This document shows positions 6,074 to 12,069 of a stretch of DNA of 24,444 nucleotides, in pieces (the stretch's first letter is position 1; each line of letters begins with the position of its first letter). Source of the stretch: a virus. The notes under the pieces are model-generated. The model was not told the origin of the DNA, searched no databases, and worked only from the letters and a program-made list of their open reading frames with translations. The stretch is from positions 1 to 24,444 of IMG/VR virus record IMGVR_UViG_3300024344_000125; one strand, 5' to 3'. Both the position numbers and the translations under genes were made by a program.

Positions 6074-6231
6074 TGTTTCGTACCCTCATATATCTTAACA
6101 AGATCCGTTATGATTTTCATACGATACTGGTGTTTCTCTAGGGGAACATCCGATGGTTGGTGTTTTACCGTGTCTAAGATATGTTTCCAATCCTTATAGT
6201 GAGATGTCCATGTTTTCTCATCACTATACAT
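6070..6231 (-). CDS. 53-residue hypothetical protein
   Basis: Charged, Tyr/His/Trp-containing helical protein (begins MYSDEKTWTSHYKDWKHILD). A good Shine-Dalgarno (AGGAG, 7 bases before ATG) supports the start. It overlaps the upstream zinc-ribbon gene by 8 bases and the downstream microprotein by 4. No family recognised. Confidence 0.7.
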   Translation of the reverse strand: MYSDEKTWTSHYKDWKHILDTVKHQPSDVPLEKHQYRMKIITDLVKIYEGTKH

Positions 6232-6400
6232 TCTTATTCTCCTTATAGTAATATACGTGACTTCTCGTCATAACTTCCTTACCTAGACATTCCTCTTCGG
6301 ATTTTCCACAAGTCCTACAATAGAATCTCCATTCCTTAAAGAAAAAGTTTGCATGAGGACATTCCCAAGAACGTTCCGAAAATTCATCTACGTCACTCAT
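6224..6400 (-). CDS. 58-residue zinc-ribbon protein
   Basis: Contains ECPHANFFFKEW (C14, H16) and YCRTCGKSEEEC (C28, C31, C38), a likely single zinc site, then a basic/aromatic tail (SHVYYYKENKNV). GGAGGT 8 bases before the ATG matches the 16S anti-Shine-Dalgarno well. The ATG overlaps the end of the membrane-protein gene by 8 bases. Probably a nucleic-acid or protein-binding accessory factor. Confidence 0.72.
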   Translation of the reverse strand: MSDVDEFSERSWECPHANFFFKEWRFYCRTCGKSEEECLGKEVMTRSHVYYYKENKNV

Positions 6401-6623
6401 CCTTATCGACCTCCCATGAAAAAGGTGGACATTGCACGTAGTATTTGTTATCAGGTGTCATGGCAGGGTAACAATCTCTATCGTACTGTGGTACACTGGT
6501 ACTTGACGTAGGTAATTTATTTTCAGATGTTCCCTTACGTGGTTCGTAATCAAACACCGTAAACATCGTTACCAGTAATATCCCTATGGGGATTGCCAGT
6601 AAGTACTTCCAGTTTATAGCCAA
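6393..6623 (-). CDS. Small membrane-anchored protein with exported domain
   Basis: 76 residues: a short basic start, one transmembrane helix (YLLAIPIGILLVTMFTVF, about residues 7-24), then a 50-residue hydrophilic domain with two Cys (DCYPAM and YVQCPP) that could form a disulfide outside the cell. The start is TTG with GGAG 9 bases upstream; it overlaps the upstream gene by 10 bases and the downstream gene by 8. It may alter the host envelope, but that is inference. Confidence 0.7.
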   Translation of the reverse strand: MAINWKYLLAIPIGILLVTMFTVFDYEPRKGTSENKLPTSSTSVPQYDRDCYPAMTPDNKYYVQCPPFSWEVDKDE

Positions 6624-6784
6624 GGGTAATAACTCCTAGCCTTATCATCCAATAGACGTTTTATATCCATTGCATTTTTTCTTGTACTATCACTTGTAAT
6701 TGAAGCAAAGTTTTTTTCAATTTCGTAAAAATTGGCTCTTGTTTTTACAAAGTCTTCCATTTGTTTTGTCTTTATTTTGTTCAT
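6614..6784 (-). CDS. 56-residue helical protein, first gene of the seven-gene operon
   Basis: Begins MNKIKTKQMEDFVKTRANFY; Lys-rich and helical throughout, ending SYYPWL. The TATA box on the minus strand at 6804-6813 is centred about 24 bases before the ATG, and there is no leader Shine-Dalgarno, as expected for a leaderless first gene. Function unknown. Confidence 0.7.
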   Translation of the reverse strand: MNKIKTKQMEDFVKTRANFYEIEKNFASITSDSTRKNAMDIKRLLDDKARSYYPWL

Positions 6785-6803
6785 GAATATATTATTAGTA
6801 TTT

Positions 6804-6813
6804 GATATATAAC
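6804..6813 (-). promoter_or_regulatory. TATA box for seven-gene operon
   Basis: GTTATATATC on the minus strand, centred about 24 bases before the ATG at 6784; the transcript should start at or very near the ATG. Confidence 0.6.
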
Positions 6814-6814
6814 T

Positions 6815-6928
6815 CTATTGTTTATACTTGATGTGTTTATACTCGCACTTTACACACATTGGACAGCCATCAACCTTTACAATGTCATATGATTTATATA
6901 GTCTAAAACAAGTTTGGCATTGAATCAT
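6815..6928 (-). CDS. 37-residue zinc-ribbon protein
   Basis: A classical ribbon: C4-x2-C7 (QCQTC), a 14-residue beta-like spacer, then C22-x2-C25 plus C28 (GCPMCVKC) and a basic tail. The ATG overlaps the stop of the upstream membrane-protein gene as ATGA. It is a likely transcription- or nucleic-acid-related binder, judged only from fold type. Confidence 0.72.
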   Translation of the reverse strand: MIQCQTCFRLYKSYDIVKVDGCPMCVKCEYKHIKYKQ

Positions 6929-7134
6929 TTCATTTCTTCCAAAGTCTCTTTGCGATACTTCTTCCATTGTTCATATCCGTCATTGGCTTTTGCTTTTAAT
7001 TTTTTTCCTCTTTCAACAAGTCCGTTCAATACTCCGAACAAGCCTATGACTATTAGACCAATGATGCCTTCTCCCAATACCATGAATGGTAAGAAGAACA
7101 CGCCTGACCAAAAGAGATAGAACTTCCATTTCAT
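6925..7134 (-). CDS. 69-residue membrane protein
   Basis: Two closely spaced hydrophobic segments (FYLFWSGVFFLPFMVL and GIIGLIVIGLFGVLNGLV) form a helical hairpin, followed by a strongly basic helix (RGKKLKAKANDGYEQWKKYR). Size and layout are compatible with a small membrane-active protein such as a holin, but also with many phage membrane proteins of unknown role. A TATA box lies about 24 bases before the ATG. Coupled by ATGA to the 37-residue zinc-ribbon gene. Confidence 0.72.
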   Translation of the reverse strand: MKWKFYLFWSGVFFLPFMVLGEGIIGLIVIGLFGVLNGLVERGKKLKAKANDGYEQWKKYRKETLEEMK

Positions 7135-7153
7135 ACATTACTTACGCATGTCT

Positions 7154-7163
7154 AATATATAAG
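7154..7163 (-). promoter_or_regulatory. TATA box for membrane-protein operon
   Basis: CTTATATATT on the minus strand, centred about 24 bases before the ATG at 7134 and located just after the stop of the preceding gene. Confidence 0.6.
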
Positions 7164-7168
7164 AGTAT

Positions 7169-7342
7169 TTATTCTTCATTAGCTTCTTCTTTCAATTCCT
7201 TTATCTTCTCTTCCACAAGGAATGATATCTTCCAGAATGTCCTCGTACTTGCTTCACTTATCTTACTAGAATTCAACCTACCATACGTGTGAGTAAACCA
7301 ATTCAAAATTTCATTATAGTCTTCTGGTTCTAGTTCCACCAT
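7169..7342 (-). CDS. 57-residue acidic helical protein
   Basis: Begins MVELEPEDYNEILNWFTHTY and ends in a long Glu/Lys helix (LVEEKIKELKEEANEE). Single gene with its own TATA box and no Shine-Dalgarno, consistent with a leaderless mRNA. It is divergent from the virion gene cluster. No family recognised. Confidence 0.68.
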   Translation of the reverse strand: MVELEPEDYNEILNWFTHTYGRLNSSKISEASTRTFWKISFLVEEKIKELKEEANEE

Positions 7343-7362
7343 AACATCATTTAAATACTACA

Positions 7363-7372
7363 TTTAATAAGG
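7363..7372 (-). promoter_or_regulatory. TATA box for 57-residue gene
   Basis: CTTATTAAAT on the minus strand, centred about 25 bases before the ATG at 7342. Between this and the divergent promoter at 7447 lie about 70 bases with weak stem-forming potential and no ORF. Confidence 0.5.
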
Positions 7373-7446
7373 TTTGCCACCTAGCTATTTCGCCACGATA
7401 GTCCTTCTCAATGAGATATGCAAGCTCACACCACTAGGCAACAATA

Positions 7447-7454
7447 TTTATATT
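7447..7454 (+). promoter_or_regulatory. TATA box for His-rich gene
   Basis: TTTATATT centred 26 bases before the ATG at 7476. This selects that ATG over upstream TTG codons in the same frame. Confidence 0.6.
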
Positions 7455-7475
7455 TGTTCTATACTTAAATATTTC

Positions 7476-7667
7476 ATGGGTTTAGATGATGGTTTACCAG
7501 AACCAGAACACACACATGAGGATGGCACGATTCACGCACATATCGGTGGGAACGAACCACACACGCATGAAGAAAAGATATATAAAGGTGACGAAAAAAA
7601 ATCGCAAGACGTATGTACGTGTGAACCCCCAGAACGTAGTCGAATGTGCGTACAACACGGTGGTTAG
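7476..7667 (+). CDS. 63-residue His-rich, Cys-containing putative metal-binding protein
   Basis: The first half carries three His-x-His pairs (EHTHEDG, IHAHIGG, EPHTHEE: H12/H14, H20/H22, H29/H31). The second half carries CTCEPP and MCVQH (C47, C49, C58, H61). The design is strongly suggestive of bound transition metal (zinc, copper or nickel). No transmembrane segment is present. The TATA box fits the ATG at 7476. It is the first plus-strand gene, directly before the portal, so it may be a virion component or an assembly factor. I do not recognise a family. Confidence 0.7.
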   Translation: MGLDDGLPEPEHTHEDGTIHAHIGGNEPHTHEEKIYKGDEKKSQDVCTCEPPERSRMCVQHGG

Positions 7668-7697
7668 TGACGTAAACGTGACAAGTTTGGACAAAAG

Positions 7698-7706
7698 TTT
7701 ATAAAG
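7698..7706 (+). promoter_or_regulatory. TATA box for portal gene
   Basis: TTTATAAAG centred 26 bases before the ATG at 7728. Confidence 0.6.
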
Positions 7707-7727
7707 TAGTTATATGATATTTTACAC

Positions 7728-9665
7728 ATGGGTTTTGCAGATAGACTAAAGAGTGCATTTAGATTTACTAATAAATCGTACACTGAAACTACAACTAGAC
7801 CTTCAATAGCCCAGCCTTATATGAGTACCGACACAGGTGCTAAACTTCCAATTTTCCCATTTCCTCTCATAATGATTTATGAGTTGGCAGATAACATTGA
7901 TGCCTTAAGAATACCAATAGAAACATTGAACAGAGAGATGTTTAAGAACGGTTTTGAAGTAACTGAAAAATACAAGTACAAATGTAACAACTGTGCAAAA
8001 GAGTTTCAATATGAACCACTTGCAAGTGATAGACCTGATGATCAACCATTTGAAACTAATGATGATGCTCATGTTCCACATCCAAGAAAGAAAAAAGCAG
8101 TTGAAGATAAGGCAGTACCAGATGGTGTCATGTGTGATACTTGTGGTTCTACTGACTTGAAAAGACCAGTACCTGAAAACAGAAAATTATTGGAAGATAT
8201 GTTGTCAAAACCAATTAATGGAAACCAGCAAACATTGGAAGATGTCGCAAGACAATTAGAACGTGATTTGGAGATAAGTGATAATGCTTATTGTTTATGT
8301 TTAAAGAATTACTTTATTGATGATACAACAGGTAAGATTGACCACGATAAAACTGTTATAAAAGAGTACTTAAGAATCGATCCACCACAGGTGGCTATGA
8401 TAGCTGATAGTGATGGTAGATTAGGCTTTGACGACAAACGTAATAAATTATATGTTTGCCCAAGATTCGAACATCGTGATAAACGTTTAACTGAACCTGT
8501 ATGTGACCGTTGTGGTGCAGAAGCATTGAAAGCTATTATGGAAGTAAACTCTGTATATTCAATAGGTATTCCACAGCCAAAACGTGTTGTTTATGGTGAG
8601 GGAGAAGTTATTTGGAAAGCTGGTAAATATAGACCACACTTACTTTATGGTTATTCACCAATTTATTCTGTATGGTCAAAGGCAATGTCTTTATCACATA
8701 TGGATGAATTTATTAGAAAATACTTTGACAAGATGAGACCACCAAGAGGATTATTGGTAGTTGCATCTAGAAACTATGAAACCTTTAGAAAATCATGGGA
8801 CACTCTAACACAAAGAGCAACAGAAGATCCATACATGGTACATCCATTGATGGTAGAATCTGACAAGGGTGGACAGAATATGGCACAGTGGTTGGACTTT
8901 ACAGGTTCATTGAAAGAATTAGAATTTATTGAAGTAAGAAAAGAGTTAAGAATGATTATCGGTGCAATGTATGGAGTATTGCCATTCTATTATGGTGAAA
9001 CACCTGCTGGATGGTCACAAGAAGGACTTCAAGTTACAATTACAAATAGAGCTGTAAAGTGGGGTCAAGATATATTGGAACAGGCTTTCTTTAGAAAAAT
9101 AGCTGGTCATTTACAAGTTGATGATTGGAAACTACAATTAAAAGCAGGTGAAGAAACCGATAAATTGAGAGACTTACAAACCGATGGTGTTGAAATACAG
9201 AACATGGCAATGTTACAACAGATGGGATTTGAGATTACAAGAACACATACAGGTGAATATAAGATTAGTAAAGACAGTCAAATTACAGGTGAAGCCCTTG
9301 CAATGATGAACTCAGGTATGGGTGGAATTAATGGCAGAGGTAATATGATGGGACAGCAAGAAGAAAACAAACAGAACTTTGGTCAAGAACCAAAGAACTC
9401 AAGACCAAGTGATGTTGGTGGAACTGGACAAGGAGCACCAGCAAGTGGATCTGGAACAACAATGTCTAAAAAGAGTGAATACCCAGATGGAATTACACCT
9501 AAGAATTTCGTGGTTGTTAAGAAAACATTACAAACAGCTGTTGATTTCCAATGGAATAAGACAAAAACAGTAGAAGAATTAAGAAAATATGGAATGACTG
9601 TTAGACAAGCAAGAGACTTGGTACAAACAGAGTTTCAAGGAATGAGGAGATGGGAAGATGAGTAA
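7728..9665 (+). CDS. Portal protein with two inserted zinc ribbons
   Basis: 645 residues. The core matches HK97/SPP1-type portals: an N-terminal wing, then GYSPIYSVWSKAMSLSHMDEFIRKYF (308-333) and PPRGLLVV (338-345), the stem/clip region, and the MIIGAMYGVLPFYYGE... segment followed by a long helix. It forms the dodecameric gate through which DNA enters and leaves the capsid. Unusual are two Cys clusters inserted in the wing: C86/C89 with C136/C139 (KCNNC and CDTC), and C244, H249, C259, C262 (YVCPRFEH and CDRC). The last ~130 residues are Gly/Gln/Asn-rich and then basic helical. A TATA box precedes it. Its stop overlaps the next gene by 8 bases. Confidence 0.88.
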   Translation: MGFADRLKSAFRFTNKSYTETTTRPSIAQPYMSTDTGAKLPIFPFPLIMIYELADNIDALRIPIETLNREMFKNGFEVTEKYKYKCNNCAKEFQYEPLASDRPDDQPFETNDDAHVPHPRKKKAVEDKAVPDGVMCDTCGSTDLKRPVPENRKLLEDMLSKPINGNQQTLEDVARQLERDLEISDNAYCLCLKNYFIDDTTGKIDHDKTVIKEYLRIDPPQVAMIADSDGRLGFDDKRNKLYVCPRFEHRDKRLTEPVCDRCGAEALKAIMEVNSVYSIGIPQPKRVVYGEGEVIWKAGKYRPHLLYGYSPIYSVWSKAMSLSHMDEFIRKYFDKMRPPRGLLVVASRNYETFRKSWDTLTQRATEDPYMVHPLMVESDKGGQNMAQWLDFTGSLKELEFIEVRKELRMIIGAMYGVLPFYYGETPAGWSQEGLQVTITNRAVKWGQDILEQAFFRKIAGHLQVDDWKLQLKAGEETDKLRDLQTDGVEIQNMAMLQQMGFEITRTHTGEYKISKDSQITGEALAMMNSGMGGINGRGNMMGQQEENKQNFGQEPKNSRPSDVGGTGQGAPASGSGTTMSKKSEYPDGITPKNFVVVKKTLQTAVDFQWNKTKTVEELRKYGMTVRQARDLVQTEFQGMRRWEDE

Positions 9666-10002
9666 TGACGGACATAAACCGAGAAGAAGTGGAAGCAAGA
9701 ATGATGGAAATAAAGAAAAAACTCCGAAAGTACATGAAACAAAAATCGCAAGTAAAGAAGTAGCAGAGAAAATCTACAAAGACCAAGTAAAACGTGTCTT
9801 GGAGACTAATAAAATAAAGTTGAGAAATGGTAGAAAAGACATAGAATCACCTGTTTACACACCAAATTTAACAGAAATTGAATCAAGTTTAAAAGAATTG
9901 GAAAAAGCATCAAAAGAATATGCAACAAGTGATTATGCTTGTAACAATATCAATATTTTCTTACAAGAAACACTTAAAAGAGTGAAGCTTTCTAGTAATT
10001 AG
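9658..10002 (+). CDS. Hypothetical protein downstream of portal
   Basis: 114 residues: a basic, Lys/Ser-rich N-terminus (residues 1-30) and a helical remainder (VAEKIYKDQVKRVLE, LTEIESSLKELEKASKEY). The ATG lies inside the portal stop region (8-base overlap), so translation is coupled. In this position a small head or packaging accessory protein would be typical, but I recognise no family. Confidence 0.72.
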   Translation: MSNDGHKPRRSGSKNDGNKEKTPKVHETKIASKEVAEKIYKDQVKRVLETNKIKLRNGRKDIESPVYTPNLTEIESSLKELEKASKEYATSDYACNNINIFLQETLKRVKLSSN

Positions 10003-10003
10003 T

Positions 10004-10447
10004 ATGCCAACAGAATTAAATAACAACTCAAACGCAAATGATTTAACCAAAAAACTTTGGGAGAAACACCAAGCAGATGAATATACCAGAGTTGATAACT
10101 ATAAAGAAGCTATATGCATTAATTGTTTTAAGAGAGATGCAACGTCAGCTACAATAGCAGATATTTGTGGTGAATGTGCTGGAAAACGTGGTAGAGAACC
10201 TTTACTTGCAACTGTATCACATAAGATGTATGGATTGTGTTATTTTTGTGGAAAATACAAGTTTGAAATTGAACAAATCAATGCTAGATTTTGTCGTTCT
10301 TGCCATAGTAGAATAGCAAAAGTTACAAAAGAATATAATAAGAAAGGTGGTATGTTCGGTGCAGATCCATTTTGGCAAAAAATGAGAAAAAAACACGGAA
10401 AAGATTGGAAAGAAATTATGAGTAAAGGATTAGGTAATAAAAGATGA
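10004..10447 (+). CDS. Double zinc-ribbon protein
   Basis: 147 residues with two complete four-Cys sites: C38-x2-C41 with C55-x2-C58, and C79-x2-C82 with C97-x2-C100, each spaced like a treble-clef or ribbon. A basic C-terminal tail (KKGGMFGADPFWQKMRKKHG) follows. It starts 1 base after the previous stop without a Shine-Dalgarno, suggesting re-initiation. Probably nucleic-acid binding; its location among head genes allows a role in packaging (an HNH-like metal site was considered, but no HNH motif is seen). Confidence 0.75.
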   Translation: MPTELNNNSNANDLTKKLWEKHQADEYTRVDNYKEAICINCFKRDATSATIADICGECAGKRGREPLLATVSHKMYGLCYFCGKYKFEIEQINARFCRSCHSRIAKVTKEYNKKGGMFGADPFWQKMRKKHGKDWKEIMSKGLGNKR

Positions 10448-10587
10448 GTGATTGGGGTTCAGGTAATTATCCTATACAACCATGTCCTAAATGTAAAAAA
10501 AAGGCAGGTTATACATGGACTTGGGGTAAGAATGATGGTCATTCTAAAGGATATTCAACTTGTAAAGGATGTAGTGCAAAGTTTTAA
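10444..10587 (+). CDS. 47-residue zinc-ribbon protein
   Basis: C14-x2-C17 (PCPKCKKK) and C40-x2-C43 (TCKGCSAKF) with an aromatic spacer (YTWTWGKNDG) form a textbook zinc ribbon. The ATG overlaps the stop of the double-ribbon gene as ATGA. It ends in a 4-base tail-to-tail overlap with the opposite-strand gene at 10584. Confidence 0.75.
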   Translation: MSDWGSGNYPIQPCPKCKKKAGYTWTWGKNDGHSKGYSTCKGCSAKF

Positions 10588-10739
10588 TCTAAACCTTTTC
10601 GTTTTTTTAGTTTCCATTGTTCATATTCTTTGAGGTCAGGTGGTGTTAGTAATAATTCCAATAATTTTTGTATAGAACCTAGTTTTTCTATTATCTTATC
10701 TAATTTATCTTCTACATCACCTAAATGAACATCAAGCAT
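10584..10739 (-). CDS. 51-residue coiled-coil protein
   Basis: Helical heptads (VEDKLDKIIEKLGSIQKLLELLL), then a PPD turn and a basic tail (WKLKKRKGLD). GGAGG lies 7 bases before the ATG, and the start overlaps the end of the upstream 145-residue gene by 8 bases. Second gene of an opposite-strand cassette inside the head gene cluster. Confidence 0.72.
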   Translation of the reverse strand: MLDVHLGDVEDKLDKIIEKLGSIQKLLELLLTPPDLKEYEQWKLKKRKGLD

Positions 10740-11169
10740 TTTTTTCCTCCAATATTAAATTTATTCTATCTAAGAATAAATCATAAAACCTATGTTCATA
10801 GTTTATTTTTTTCTTTTTAGCATCTTCACCATAGTATCTACCTATTCTAAACTGTAGCTCTGGTTTTCTTAACAATTTAGGAAATATTTCCAAGTTATTA
10901 GTTTTAGGATTGAATTGCATTGAACCATATTTAACAAGTTTTTCACTTCCATCAGCCCATTCATCTAATTTACCATTTCTAAAATGAATTATTGTTCTTT
11001 CCATGCGTGGTTGTTCTTTATGCATACTTGTGTTTGTTACAACATATAATTTATCTTTACAAACATACAAATCTAAAAGATCAACTTCTCTCATTGGATC
11101 TTTTCTATTTTCATTATAAATTACGTTATATTCATCTATGTTTTCATAAATATAAAAGCTAGTTGCCAT
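10732..11169 (-). CDS. Hypothetical protein of the reversed cassette
   Basis: 145 residues, mixed beta then helix, rich in aromatic and charged residues (LYVCKDKLYVVTNTSMHKEQ, RTIIHFRNGKLDEW, LQFRIGRYYGED). No family recognised. The ATG at 11169 is preferred over one at 11184 because the TATA box at 11188-11197 is centred 24 bases upstream. Own promoter, opposite strand, and co-transcribed with a coiled-coil protein: the layout of a moron or two-component accessory module such as a counter-defence or toxin/antitoxin-like pair, but the sequences do not show which. Confidence 0.72.
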   Translation of the reverse strand: MATSFYIYENIDEYNVIYNENRKDPMREVDLLDLYVCKDKLYVVTNTSMHKEQPRMERTIIHFRNGKLDEWADGSEKLVKYGSMQFNPKTNNLEIFPKLLRKPELQFRIGRYYGEDAKKKKINYEHRFYDLFLDRINLILEEKNA

Positions 11170-11187
11170 GAAATAATAAAACAATAC

Positions 11188-11197
11188 TTATTTATAA
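11188..11197. promoter_or_regulatory. Shared bidirectional TATA element
   Basis: TTATTTATAA is close to its own inverse (TTATAAATAA on the minus strand). It is centred about 24 bases before the minus-strand ATG (11169) and 26 bases before the plus-strand ATG (11219), so a single element may serve both genes. Confidence 0.55.
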
Positions 11198-11218
11198 CAG
11201 TTCTGCCTAACAGATATA

Positions 11219-11422
11219 ATGAAACAGAAATGTCAGTGTGAATCTAATATGTATGAATATACGGATGGAACTCACATGATTTGGTTGTGTTATAATTGTG
11301 GAAGATTTGAAGGTGCAAGTGGTGGGGATGATGAATTTATGGACTATGTTACAAAAGATCCACTAGCAATTTTAGAAATGATTGAAGATAAAGTTTTAAT
11401 CCCTGTTAAACTTAAATATTAG
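11219..11422 (+). CDS. 67-residue zinc-ribbon protein
   Basis: C5-x-C7 (KCQCESN) and C24-x2-C27 (LCYNCGRF) with a beta spacer, then an acidic helical tail (DPLAILEMIEDKVLIPVKLKY). Divergent from the reversed cassette and apparently sharing its TATA element. Function unknown. Confidence 0.72.
   Translation: MKQKCQCESNMYEYTDGTHMIWLCYNCGRFEGASGGDDEFMDYVTKDPLAILEMIEDKVLIPVKLKY
11411..11420 (+). promoter_or_regulatory. TATA box for 82-residue membrane protein gene
   Basis: CTTAAATATT overlaps the end of the previous gene and is centred 24 bases before the ATG at 11440. Confidence 0.5.
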
Positions 11423-11439
11423 AATAGCAAAAGGTATTT

Positions 11440-11688
11440 ATGTTCGAAATAATTGATGAATTATTCTCAGAAATAGTTATAGCAATAGCTCTTGGTAGTG
11501 GTGGAACATTAATTGCATATTTTAGAAAAATATCTGTTACACAGAAAGATTTATGCAATAGAGTGACTCAACTCCAAAAAGCCCTCATTATTTTAGCAAC
11601 AGCTTTAGATAGACAATCTAATAGGCTTCACGAAGAAGCAGATTCAGATTTGGAAGACTTAGTTGGAAAAGTACTAGATAAAGAATAA
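11440..11688 (+). CDS. Small membrane protein with coiled coil
   Basis: 82 residues: one hydrophobic helix near the N-terminus (IVIAIALGSGGTLIAYF, about 12-28), followed by a long amphipathic coiled coil (LCNRVTQLQKALIILATALDRQ) and an acidic C-terminus. The layout resembles XhlA-type phage lysis accessory proteins, but no sequence signature proves it. It is followed by another membrane protein gene, and the pair could form a membrane or lysis module. Confidence 0.65.
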   Translation: MFEIIDELFSEIVIAIALGSGGTLIAYFRKISVTQKDLCNRVTQLQKALIILATALDRQSNRLHEEADSDLEDLVGKVLDKE

Positions 11689-11693
11689 CAATC

Positions 11694-11703
11694 CTTATAT
11701 AAT
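11694..11703 (+). promoter_or_regulatory. TATA box for 86-residue membrane protein gene
   Basis: CTTATATAAT centred 26 bases before the ATG at 11724. Confidence 0.6.
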
Positions 11704-11723
11704 CCCCAGAATCAGCTATTTCT

Positions 11724-11984
11724 ATGGTAGATCCAGTATTAATAACTGTTGGAGCAGCAGTAATTGGTGCAGGGTTAAACACACTACGAGGTTACCTACA
11801 TAGAACAGATGAATCTTTCTCTGCAAGGAAATTCGCAGGTGCTTTAATCATATCAACCTTCGCAGCAGTAGCAATAGGTCAAACTATCGCAACTGAGGGT
11901 GTTGGGGATATTGGTTTAGCCTTAATTGGTTTGACCACTGGTTTCGCAGCTGATTTCGCAGTTACAAAAGCAAAGAAAGAGTAA
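11724..11984 (+). CDS. Holin-like small membrane protein
   Basis: 86 residues with three hydrophobic segments: VLITVGAAVIGAGLNTL (5-21), FAGALIISTFAAVAIGQTI (37-55) and IGLALIGLTTGFAADFAV (63-80), and a charged C-terminal tail KAKKE. Three helices with a basic tail in under 100 residues is a typical holin build, yet archaeal tailed-virus holins are poorly defined, and a virion membrane protein is an alternative. Own TATA box; followed by a weak hairpin TTGGG-CTAATAA-CCCAA and a T-rich tract (11997-12028). Confidence 0.65.
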   Translation: MVDPVLITVGAAVIGAGLNTLRGYLHRTDESFSARKFAGALIISTFAAVAIGQTIATEGVGDIGLALIGLTTGFAADFAVTKAKKE

Positions 11985-12037
11985 ATGGCTATGTTTTGGG
12001 CTAATAACCCAACCATTTTACCTTTTTTAACTAAAAA

Positions 12038-12046
12038 CTTTATATG
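12038..12046 (+). promoter_or_regulatory. TATA box for capsid protease/scaffold/MCP operon
   Basis: CTTTATATG with an A-rich BRE-like stretch upstream, centred 28 bases before the ATG at 12070. Confidence 0.65.
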
Positions 12047-12069
12047 TAATAAACATTGTATTTAATATA

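Noticed and set aside
7374-7475. Extension of the His-rich protein to a TTG at 7374
   Set aside because: The TATA box at 7447-7454 lies inside this extension, so the transcript starts after it.
7486-7704. 72-codon plus-strand frame overlapping the His-rich gene
   Set aside because: The TATA box spacing fits the ATG at 7476 instead, and the His/Cys pattern of that frame is far more protein-like.
10448-10633. 61-codon plus-strand frame after the double zinc-ribbon gene
   Set aside because: It is out of frame with the 47-residue zinc-ribbon gene (10444-10587), which has a clear CxxC...CxxC design and ATGA coupling.
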